DNA of 64,000 nt from Candidatus Bipolaricaulota bacterium. Its GTDB lineage: Bacteria > Bipolaricaulota > Bipolaricaulia > UBA7950 > UBA9294. Shown piece after piece: positions 51,545 to 58,954 of this stretch. The DNA lies in NCBI GenBank assembly GCA_028278555.1, contig JANQEA010000036.1, forward strand, positions 1-64,000, read 5' to 3'. The notes beneath the pieces were generated by a model. It was not told the DNA's origin. It was given only the letters and a program-made list of their open reading frames with translations, and did not search any database. The position numbers and the translations under genes were made by a program. The number at the start of each line of letters is the position of its first letter. The stretch's first letter is position 1.

Positions 51545-52765
51545 CTAGCGCCTTCTGCTGCTGCGCCCGCGACTGCCGTAGGACTGTGCACGCCTGGCCG
51601 TGTTTCGGCTCCTGAGGGGAAACTGCGCTTCGGGGTGGAATCCTGGGCCGTAGTCGAAGTCGGCCAGTCGGCGCCGTTCGAGCGACTCTCCCAAGACCTT
51701 CTCGATCTGCCGGATCATCATCCCGTCTCCGCGAATCGCGAAGGTGAACGCTTCACCCGATCGCTCGGCCCTGCCCGTACGCCCGATCCGATGGGTATAG
51801 GCATCGACGGTGTTCGGCATGTCGAAGTTGATGACGTGAGAGATCTGCGAGACGTCGATCCCGCGCGCTGCGATGTCGGTTGCCACCAACACGTCGATCT
51901 TGCCTTTTCGGAATCCGGTGATGGCCTGTTGGCGTTGATTCTGGCTCATGTTGCCCTGAAGTGCAGCGGCGCGACGACCGTGCTTCTTCAGGTGAAGTGC
52001 CAGACTTCGGGCGCGGTGTTTCGTGCGGGTGAAGACGAGAACGCGTCCGGTCGATGTCCGCTGGAGCATCGCCACGAGAAGCTCTTTGCGGCGATCCTCG
52101 GGGACGGGATAGAGGGCGTGGGACACGGTCTCCACCGGCGCGGTCGTTCCGATCTGCACCGTCTCGGGAGCACTGAGGATGGTGTTGGCGAGGACGCGGA
52201 TGTCCTTCGGCATGGTGGCCGAGAAGAACAGCGTCTGTCGCTGCTTCGGAACTTGGCGGATGATTCGTCGGATGTCGGGCAGGAAGCCCATGTCGCACAT
52301 GCGGTCTGCCTCGTCGAGCACAAGGATCTCCACACGGGAGAGATCGATGGCTCCGGCATCGGCATGATCGAGAAGCCGTCCCGGGCAGGCGACGACAATC
52401 TCCACACCGCGTCGCAATGCTGCGATTTGCGGTCCCTTGCTCACGCCGCCGTAGATCGTGACGCTTCGAACCTTCGTGTTGCGGCCGAGCTTGACGATGT
52501 CCTGGTGGATCTGTTCGGCGAGCTCGCGCGTCGGCGCGACGACCAGGCCCCTCACCCTGCCCCGCGGCCCCTGGCTGAGGCGCTGAAGCATCGGCAATAC
52601 GAAGGCCGCTGTCTTGCCTGTTCCTGTCTGAGCCAATCCCAGCATGTCACGGCCTTGCAGGACGATGGGGATCGCCTTGAGTTGGATCGGTGTCGGGGTG
52701 GCGTATCCAACGGACTTCACTCCGGCGGCAATGCGCCGGTCAAACGAGAACTGCTCGAAACTCAA
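51545..52765 (-). CDS. DEAD-box RNA helicase (RhlE-like)
   Basis: The 406-residue protein has the DEAD-box core in order: Q motif with GYATPTPIQLKAIPIV, motif I AQTGTGKT, Ia PTRELA, motif II VLDEADRM, motif III SATMP, then VLVFTRTK, VATDIAARGIDV and motif VI HRIGRTGRAE. A short arginine- and serine-rich tail (GSRGRSSRRR) should bind RNA. TTG 52765 was chosen because AAGGAG lies 9 nt before it; the annotated frame could begin 10 codons earlier. It is divergent from the KAP-LRR gene and lies between the two copies of the kinase-gene 3' end. Confidence 0.93.
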   Translation of the reverse strand: MSFEQFSFDRRIAAGVKSVGYATPTPIQLKAIPIVLQGRDMLGLAQTGTGKTAAFVLPMLQRLSQGPRGRVRGLVVAPTRELAEQIHQDIVKLGRNTKVRSVTIYGGVSKGPQIAALRRGVEIVVACPGRLLDHADAGAIDLSRVEILVLDEADRMCDMGFLPDIRRIIRQVPKQRQTLFFSATMPKDIRVLANTILSAPETVQIGTTAPVETVSHALYPVPEDRRKELLVAMLQRTSTGRVLVFTRTKHRARSLALHLKKHGRRAAALQGNMSQNQRQQAITGFRKGKIDVLVATDIAARGIDVSQISHVINFDMPNTVDAYTHRIGRTGRAERSGEAFTFAIRGDGMMIRQIEKVLGESLERRRLADFDYGPGFHPEAQFPLRSRNTARRAQSYGSRGRSSRRR

Positions 52766-52939
52766 TGGGTACACTCCTTGGCTTCGTTGAGCCAAGTCGC
52801 ACGCTCAGCTCGAGTGGATAGCAATTGATCTCTTGATTGGTATGCGAGTGAATTGCCTACGAAACTGGTGGGAAGTATACGAGACGTGGCCTCGATCCGC
52901 CACCGAATGCCGTTCGGGTGCGATTTCTGGGCCGATTGC

Positions 52940-52968
52940 TTCACGTGCCCAGGTCCGTCGCGTAGAAT
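52940..52968 (+). promoter_or_regulatory. Promoter of the KAP-LRR gene
   Basis: -35 TTCACG, 17-bp spacer, -10 TAGAAT; the -10 ends 10 nt before the ATG and there is no Shine-Dalgarno sequence, so the mRNA may be leaderless. Confidence 0.5.
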
Positions 52969-52978
52969 GGGCTTAACC

Positions 52979-55357
52979 ATGAGCGACGATGCGAATCTCC
53001 CCGAGGTGATCGAACTCCCAGAGCTTGTATTGCTGAGCGACGAGCCGACGCCGGATCACGATGCGGATGGCCTGGGCATGCGTCGGTATGCCGAGGTGAT
53101 TGCGGGCGCGGCACTGCACACCGAAGGGCCCTTCACGATAGGCGTGTACGGCGGATGGGGTGTTGGGAAGACGAGCGTACTTCGGCAGGCACGAAGCCTG
53201 ATCGAGAAGGCAAATCCCGAAAGTCTCTGTGTCTGGTTCAACGCATGGCAGTACGATCACGAAGCTCATCCCCTTGTGCCGCTTGCCCTTGAGATTGCCG
53301 AAACCGTCGACTCCCGGATTGCAGCCGAAGAGGAAGAGGGGAAGCTCAGCCGATGGATCCGATGGCGTGAGATCGGCGCTGCGCTCCGAACCCTGGCGAG
53401 CGGACTCACGCTGAAGACACCGATCCTCGACCTGAGCGGCAAGGACATGCTGGTCGAGTTCGATGCGGTCACTGATCCGAACGCCGGCGCGGTCCTTCAG
53501 CCGGGTGTGTATCAGAAAGCGTTCGCGCTGCTCCGGAAGGTTGCGAGCATCGGCCTGGAGGGGTCGGAAGAAGAGCGCCGACCACCCATCGTCGTCTTCA
53601 TCGACGATCTGGATCGCTGCCTGCCCCGACACGCGCTTCGGCTGCTCCAGAGCATTCGCCTCGTCCTGGGGCAACCCGGGTTTGTCTTCGTGCTGGCGCT
53701 CGATCGCGAGCCGATCGTCTGCCACCTGATCAACGAGTACAAGCGGCTCGCGATGAAAGACCCCGAGGCAAGCGGCCCAGCGTATCTGGAGAAGATCGTC
53801 CAACTGCCGCTTTGGGTACCGCCCCACCAAACCAGATTCCGAGAGTACATTGCGAGCTTGTTGGACTCGGATTCGCTGAAGGGAAACGAGGAGCTGTCGG
53901 AGGCTATCGGGGAACTCTCGGACGTGTTGGCCATCGGAACCGAGGCGAATCCGCGGACTCTCACACAACTCATTAACCGCTTGAGAGCGGATCAGCATCT
54001 TCTGAAGGATGTGCTCAGTGAACAGGAGAACGGCCTCGGCCTCTGTGCCGTTTCGCGTCTTCTCCGGCAGCGGCTGGATTGGGCCGACTACCTGTCATTG
54101 GTCCGGGATCAGCTGGTCTGCAACGAGCTGATGCGCCAGCAAGAGGATGATGGGGAGGAAGGCAAGCAGAAGTGGCATGACCTTCGTCTGAAAGAAGCCG
54201 AAATGCTGGATCGGCGAGATACGCTGCGCCGATCGATCTCCGCCCGTCTCGATCGCACGCCGTCGATCGAGGCGCTGCTCGGAACGGATATTGGCAAGGA
54301 GTGGCTGACGAATAGCAAACCCAGGCTGGCAATCGAACTCATGCTTGCTGTGGAGGCGGTAGGACCTTCGCATGATCTCTCAGCAGACGGGGTTGGCCTT
54401 GTGGAAGCAGCAATCCGTAAGTGCCTGGGGCTGCCTGCTGGCGCACCAATCCATGAAGAGAACCTCAAGGCCGCTACCGAAATCGACTTGAGGTCCACTG
54501 CTATTGAGGACAAAGACATAGTGTACTTGACCAAACTGCGATCCCTGGAGAAACTAGATCTACAGGAGACGCAGGTAACGAGAGCAGGTCTGCGACATCT
54601 GCAGGAGATCGCCACCCTGAAGGAACTCACTCTGTCCGGCTTGAACGTGACGAATGAAACCCTTGAGGCCCTAGGGAATCTCAAGTCACTTGAGAAGCTC
54701 TACGTATGGGACGCGGCTATCACAGATGACGGACTACAAGGCCTGAGAGATTTGCCGTTGCTGAGAGTGATCGATCTCTCGGGTACGCCAGTCACGGGTG
54801 TAGGTCTAGCTTCTCTGAAAGACCTGCCTGCCCTGTCCTCGCTTGGTCTGGAGGAGACACAGGTCAACGACGCATCAATCGAACCCATCAAGTACTTGAC
54901 GGGGCTGACTAGGATCAATCTCACTTCGACAAGCGTTTCTGATGAGGGTCTACAGCACATTTCTCAGCTAGTTAATCTCCAATCGCTTCACCTGAGGCAC
55001 ACGAGAGCAATGGACGAAGGTCTCGAACACCTAGGGAGTTTGGTGGGCCTGGCATGGCTGAATCTCGCAAACACTGATATCACGGATGTGGGACTGGCTT
55101 ACCTGATACAACTCCCTTCATTGGCCACTCTCTTTCTAACCCAGACACTTGTTAGTGATAGTGGCGTGAAGCTTCTTGCACAGGTTGAAACCCTGAGGAC
55201 TCTATCTCTGTCTGGAACCCGTGTGACCGATGCTGGCTTGGAGAACCTTGCGCGGATGAAAGCACTTGAGGTGATATACCTCCAGGGGACGAGCACTACC
55301 GACTCTGCCAGAAGAGCGCTCCGGGAAGCGATACCTGGCCTGAAAGTTGTAGCCTAG
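52979..55357 (+). CDS. KAP-family P-loop NTPase fused to twelve leucine-rich repeats (NLR-like)
   Basis: The 792-residue protein has a KAP NTPase domain (about 25-400) with Walker A GGWGVGKTS (58-66), the KAP-typical WFNAWQYDHE (87-96) and Walker B IVVFIDDLDRC (204-214). A helical linker follows (about 400-495). Residues 496-783 are twelve consecutive LRRs, each exactly 24 residues with the pattern L..L..L.L..T.VTD.GL..L. Unlike many KAP proteins it has no membrane insertion. ATG 52979 is preferred because the in-frame extension lacks similarity. The LRR-coding part (54464-55327) is visibly less GC-rich than its surroundings. NTPase plus LRR sensor is the layout of NLR immune proteins; a defence role is inference. 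Confidence 0.9.
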   Translation: MSDDANLPEVIELPELVLLSDEPTPDHDADGLGMRRYAEVIAGAALHTEGPFTIGVYGGWGVGKTSVLRQARSLIEKANPESLCVWFNAWQYDHEAHPLVPLALEIAETVDSRIAAEEEEGKLSRWIRWREIGAALRTLASGLTLKTPILDLSGKDMLVEFDAVTDPNAGAVLQPGVYQKAFALLRKVASIGLEGSEEERRPPIVVFIDDLDRCLPRHALRLLQSIRLVLGQPGFVFVLALDREPIVCHLINEYKRLAMKDPEASGPAYLEKIVQLPLWVPPHQTRFREYIASLLDSDSLKGNEELSEAIGELSDVLAIGTEANPRTLTQLINRLRADQHLLKDVLSEQENGLGLCAVSRLLRQRLDWADYLSLVRDQLVCNELMRQQEDDGEEGKQKWHDLRLKEAEMLDRRDTLRRSISARLDRTPSIEALLGTDIGKEWLTNSKPRLAIELMLAVEAVGPSHDLSADGVGLVEAAIRKCLGLPAGAPIHEENLKAATEIDLRSTAIEDKDIVYLTKLRSLEKLDLQETQVTRAGLRHLQEIATLKELTLSGLNVTNETLEALGNLKSLEKLYVWDAAITDDGLQGLRDLPLLRVIDLSGTPVTGVGLASLKDLPALSSLGLEETQVNDASIEPIKYLTGLTRINLTSTSVSDEGLQHISQLVNLQSLHLRHTRAMDEGLEHLGSLVGLAWLNLANTDITDVGLAYLIQLPSLATLFLTQTLVSDSGVKLLAQVETLRTLSLSGTRVTDAGLENLARMKALEVIYLQGTSTTDSARRALREAIPGLKVVA

Positions 55358-55522
55358 GCGATCGCCATGAATCTGTACGGAGTCGTCGGGCAGGTATCCT
55401 CGACATCGTAGGTGATCCTCCTAATCCCAACCCTTGCTCGGATTCCACCACGATCACCAACGTGGGACCGCAGTAATGCAGGAGATGCCCAATGGCTGAT
55501 CGGACTTGATGGGGAATGAGTG

Positions 55523-56104
55523 CTACTGAGGCTGATGCTCAGCCCACACACGCCACCCTTCCTCGAATTCTGTGCTATTTTCGTCGAGTAGATCGTACGC
55601 CTTGGTCGCCTTCTCGCAGAAGGTCTCTATGTTGATGTGCGAGAACTCAGACGTGGTCCTCGTTCCGTCTATCCTCTCCGAGTAGCGGAAGTCCTGCCCC
55701 GAGGGGTCGTGTCGTTGGAAATCCTCGAGCGTCATCTCTGTATCGTTCAAGAGGCCACTGGAGCCATCAGGCCAATACTCCTCGGCAAGAGGCCGGCATA
55801 GGCTCCACAGGTCGGCGATGCGGTGGTGTGTGGGGAATCCGCGCTCCGGCTTATGCAGAGCCTGGCGTCCCCATCGGATTGCCGACTTGAGCTGTAGTTC
55901 GAGGGCATGCCGGAAGAGGAAGACGAGTGGATAGACAAGGAAGTCGATACCCTTGCCATCTGTCTCGACCAACTGTGCAACCAGAATCTCAGCAGCCCTT
56001 CGATAGCCTTCCGCGTAGCCGGGCCAGTCGTCATACGTGAAGTTCACGCATGCATTAAATCGCCAGTTTGGACCAGAATCCGAAGACGGGATCTTCGTCT
56101 CCAT
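55523..56104 (-). CDS. HEPN-like helical protein of unknown function
   Basis: The 193-residue protein is mostly helical. Its centre, YPLVFLFRHALELQLKSAI followed by HHRIADLWSLCRPL, matches a widespread HEPN-like pattern (F-L-x-R-H-x-x-E-L-x-L-K, then T/H-x-L-x-x-L-W) found in proteins linked to defence and toxin loci. Whether it is a nuclease is not clear. ATG 56104 has no good ribosome site. It converges on the KAP-LRR gene (165 bp apart) and lies directly after the intact adenosine kinase-like gene, inside the segment bounded by the 42-bp repeat. Base composition is lower in GC than the core genes. Confidence 0.6.
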   Translation of the reverse strand: METKIPSSDSGPNWRFNACVNFTYDDWPGYAEGYRRAAEILVAQLVETDGKGIDFLVYPLVFLFRHALELQLKSAIRWGRQALHKPERGFPTHHRIADLWSLCRPLAEEYWPDGSSGLLNDTEMTLEDFQRHDPSGQDFRYSERIDGTRTTSEFSHINIETFCEKATKAYDLLDENSTEFEEGWRVWAEHQPQ

Positions 56105-56141
56105 ATCTGTCGATGCCCAGGAATCGGCTCTTGCCCATTCC

Positions 56142-56636
56142 CTAAGCCTTGTACCCGATCATCCGGAGGAAGTCCTTTCGCTGGGCGATCTCGTCGGGGC
56201 CCTCGACCCCCTTCGGAGAGACGCCGTCGATGACGCCGAGGATCCCTGCGCCACCGTCGCCTTTGGCGACGACCACCTGAACAGGATTGGCCGTCGCACA
56301 GAAGATGCGGCAGATCTCGGGAACGCGCTTGACGGCGTGCATCACGTTGATCGGGAACGCGTCCTTCAGGAAGACGATGAACGAGTGGCCGGCGCCGATC
56401 GCCTCGGCGTTCCGGATCGCCAGCTGTTCGAGCTCTTCGTTCGTCCCCGAGTGGCGGATCAGGGCAGGGCCGGATGCCTCGCAGAAGGCGAGCCCGAACT
56501 CGATCCCGGGGATCGTGGTGGCGAGGGCCTCGTGCAGATCCTCGACGGTCTTGATGAAGTGCGACTGTCCGAGGATCAGATTCAGTTCGTCCGGGTTCTC
56601 GATCGGTACGAGCTTCAGATCGATCGTCTCGCTCAT
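56142..56636 (-). CDS. Adenosine-specific kinase family protein
   Basis: The 164-residue protein matches the small adenosine-specific kinase family first described from archaea (ETIDLKLVPIENPDELNLIL; GLAFCEASGPALIRHSGTNE; GHSFIVFLKDAFPINVMHAV; IFCATANPVQVVVA; GRGILG-like GGAGILGVIDG). Members phosphorylate adenosine or are structurally related; activity here is untested. ATG 56636 overlaps the hisS stop (ATGA) and has AGGAGGAACGAA. Its 3' end (56146-56187) is repeated at 51402-51443, suggesting that the gene's end was an integration target. Confidence 0.85.
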   Translation of the reverse strand: MSETIDLKLVPIENPDELNLILGQSHFIKTVEDLHEALATTIPGIEFGLAFCEASGPALIRHSGTNEELEQLAIRNAEAIGAGHSFIVFLKDAFPINVMHAVKRVPEICRIFCATANPVQVVVAKGDGGAGILGVIDGVSPKGVEGPDEIAQRKDFLRMIGYKA

Positions 56637-57904
56637 TTCGTTCCTCCTCCTTGCTTGACGGCCGCTACAAGCGTAGCGGCCGTCAGTTCGACGTCGAGCT
56701 CCTCGCCCGAATCCATCTCCTTCAGCTTGCCGGCTCCCGAAACAGATTCGTCTTCGCCGATGACGACGAGATACCGAGCTTCGAGCTGATTCGCCAACGT
56801 GAGCTGCTTGCGGAGTCCGCGGGCCCGGTGGTCGAGCTCGACCGACAAGCCGGCACGTCGAAGCTGCTCGGCGAGCTCGAAGACGAGTCGGCGCCCTTCG
56901 TCGCCGATCGACGCGAGGAAGAGATCGAGCCGGTCCGGCTGAATCGGAGCATCCCGTTCCTGGAGGACGAGGACGAGCCGGTCGGTCCCGCCGGCGAAGC
57001 CGACGCCCGGCGTCGGTGGTCCGCCGACCGACTCGACGAGCCCATCGTACCGCCCGCCGCCAAGGAGGGAGTCCTGGGCGCCGAGGTCGGCAGAGATCAG
57101 CTCGAAGACGGTCCGCGTGTAGTAGTCGAGGCCGCGGACGAGATGCGGGTCGATCTCGTAGGCGAGGCCGAGGTGATCGAGGAGGCTCTTGACGTCGTCG
57201 AAGTGCTCGACGCACTCGTCGCAGAGGTGCTCGGCCGCTCCGGGAGCGGTCTCGATGTGAGGCCGGCAGCCGGCCTCCTTGCAGTCGAGGATCCGCAGCG
57301 GGTTCTCGTCGTACCGCCGCCGACAATCGGAGCACATCGAGTCGATGGCGTCAGCGAAGTGGGCGCGGAGGACCTCGTGGTAGGAGTCTCGGTCGTTCGA
57401 GCAGCCGATCGAATTGAGGCGGAGCGACAGGCCGCCGAGCCCGAGTCCATCCATCAGCGTCCAGGCGAAGGCGATCACCTCGACGTCGAGGCTCGGATTG
57501 AGCGAACCGAGCGCCTCGACTCCGTACTGGTGGAACTGGCGATGACGCCCCTTCTGAGGTTTCTCATAGCGGAACATCGGGCCGAGGTAGAACCACTTCT
57601 GGAACGGGGCGTTCGCTTGCAACCCATGTGACAGGTAGGCGCGGGCCGCCGAGGCGGTCCCCTCGGGGCGGAGGGTCAGGCTTCGTCCCTTCTGATCGGG
57701 GAAGGTGAACATCTGCTTGGTGACGACCTCGGTCCCCTCACCGATTCCACGGGTGAACAGATCGGTGTGCTCGACGATCGGGAAGCGGATCTCGCGGTAG
57801 TTGTAGCGGCGCGCGACATCGCGAATCGCCCTTTCGATGAGGCGCCACCATCCGACATCCTCGGGAAGGATGTCGTTCATTCCGCGGACGAGCTCGAAGC
57901 TCAT
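56633..57904 (-). CDS. hisS: Histidyl-tRNA synthetase
   Basis: The 423-residue class II synthetase has motif 1 around FPIVEHTDLFTRGIG, motif 2 RPEGTASAARAY with FRYEKPQKGRHRQFHQ, the histidine-A motifs VRGLDYYTRTVFE and LGGGRYDGL, and motif 3 GVGFAGGTDRLVL. A C-terminal anticodon-binding domain (about 325-410) follows. Four cysteines (CSDC and CDEC, with CKEAGC between) suggest a small zinc site in the insertion domain. ATG 57904 overlaps the stop of a short upstream frame (ATGA). It is cotranscribed with the adenosine kinase-like gene. Confidence 0.97.
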   Translation of the reverse strand: MSFELVRGMNDILPEDVGWWRLIERAIRDVARRYNYREIRFPIVEHTDLFTRGIGEGTEVVTKQMFTFPDQKGRSLTLRPEGTASAARAYLSHGLQANAPFQKWFYLGPMFRYEKPQKGRHRQFHQYGVEALGSLNPSLDVEVIAFAWTLMDGLGLGGLSLRLNSIGCSNDRDSYHEVLRAHFADAIDSMCSDCRRRYDENPLRILDCKEAGCRPHIETAPGAAEHLCDECVEHFDDVKSLLDHLGLAYEIDPHLVRGLDYYTRTVFELISADLGAQDSLLGGGRYDGLVESVGGPPTPGVGFAGGTDRLVLVLQERDAPIQPDRLDLFLASIGDEGRRLVFELAEQLRRAGLSVELDHRARGLRKQLTLANQLEARYLVVIGEDESVSGAGKLKEMDSGEELDVELTAATLVAAVKQGGGTK

Positions 57905-57990
57905 CGCACGGTGCGGGGGATGTCGGTCTGCTCGGTCAGGGTCCCGCCCGCTCGGACGCCCTGGAGTCCTCTCTCGGCAAGCGCATTCAT
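57901..57990 (-). CDS. 29-residue small protein translationally coupled to hisS
   Basis: ATG 57990 follows GGAAGAGGAAGGAACAGTC, a strong ribosome site, and the frame of 30 codons ends in a TGA that overlaps the hisS ATG (ATGA), the coupling used throughout this genome. The peptide begins MNALAERGLQGV and is hydrophilic. It contains no histidine codons, so it is not a classic attenuator peptide. No T-box motif is visible upstream. Confidence 0.45.
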   Translation of the reverse strand: MNALAERGLQGVRAGGTLTEQTDIPRTVR

Positions 57991-58115
57991 GACTGTTCCT
58001 TCCTCTTCCGGCTTGGCACCCGTGTCCCTATCGAGTGTCTCGGGAGCATGCTGTCCTCTCGGCTCTCATACCGTGGCCGAGTGGAAGGGAGAATGCAAGG
58101 CCTCCTGCCGAGGGT

Positions 58116-58757
58116 TCACACGTCGGTCTGGGCACCCATCACGGTTGGCTGTCCGGTCCGTCTTCGATAGGCGATCAGATCGGCGATGCTGAGGATCGAG
58201 AGTCCGTGCGTTTCGGCGTACGGTTGAAGATCGGTCAGCCGGGCCATCGTCCCATCATCGTTGAGGATCTCGCAGAGGACGGCGGCCGGCTTCAGGCCTG
58301 CGAGCCGGGCGAGGTCGACCGTCGCTTCGGTGTGTCCGGCGCGGCGGAGGACGCCGCCGTCACGGGCGATCAACGGGAAGACGTGTCCGGGCATCTCCAG
58401 GTCGCATGGACGCGTCGCCTCGTCGATCAGCAGGCGGATCGTGTGTGCGCGGTCATGTGCCGAGATCCCGGTGGTGATCCCGTCCTTCGCGTCGACCGAC
58501 ACGGTGAACTGCGGCCCGTGGGATGAGGTGTTCTCCGGGCACATCGGCGAGAGGCCGAGGGCGCAGGCGCGCGCCTCGGTGATCGGCGTGCAGACGAGGC
58601 CTCGGCCATGGGTGATCATGAAGTTGATCGCTTCCGGGGAGATGTGTTCGGCGGCGATGACGAGATCGCCTTCGTTCTCGCGGTCCTCATCGTCGACAAG
58701 GATCAGCATCTCGCCCGCTGTGTACTTGCGAATCGCTTCCTCACTGGTGATGAACAC
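58116..58757 (-). CDS. ribB: 3,4-dihydroxy-2-butanone 4-phosphate synthase
   Basis: RibB converts ribulose 5-phosphate to the four-carbon unit of riboflavin. The 213-residue protein has the catalytic acidic loop [13 protein letters not shown], the [10 protein letters not shown] segment, [18 protein letters not shown] and [24 protein letters not shown]. It is the free-standing form without a RibA domain. GTG 58757 follows GAGGATG. No FMN riboswitch sequence is visible in the 197-bp divergent interval to yidC, and no other rib gene is near. Confidence 0.95.
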   Translation of the reverse strand: MFITSEEAIRKYTAGEMLILVDDEDRENEGDLVIAAEHISPEAINFMITHGRGLVCTPITEARACALGLSPMCPENTSSHGPQFTVSVDAKDGITTGISAHDRAHTIRLLIDEATRPCDLEMPGHVFPLIARDGGVLRRAGHTEATVDLARLAGLKPAAVLCEILNDDGTMARLTDLQPYAETHGLSILSIADLIAYRRRTGQPTVMGAQTDV

Positions 58758-58954
58758 CGGGCATCATCCTCTCGACGGACTCCGTCGGAACTGGCGCGAT
58801 CTGCATCGCCCCGGAGCTCATCGAGTGGAACTCATCGTGGCCATGCGCAACACCCGAGAACACCGGCGAGGCGCAGTGTATCGCGGCCGAACACCCTGTT
58901 CAACGGAGTTGCGCGCATTTCGCACCCACGATACCCTCTCCGCAGGAGGTCAAT

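Noticed and set aside
54464..55327. CRISPR array or tandem DNA repeat
   Set aside because: The 72-bp period is that of codons for 24-residue LRRs; the DNA copies are diverged and lie within an open reading frame.
51545..56104. Complete integrative element with integrase
   Set aside because: No tyrosine or serine recombinase, transposase or relaxase is encoded between the repeats; only the flanking repeat supports insertion.
57905..58115. T-box leader for hisS
   Set aside because: The conserved T-box sequence and specifier loop are absent; the GCGGGCGGGACC stretch is only a superficial match.
58758..58954. FMN riboswitch upstream of ribB
   Set aside because: None of the conserved RFN blocks is present on the minus strand in the divergent interval.
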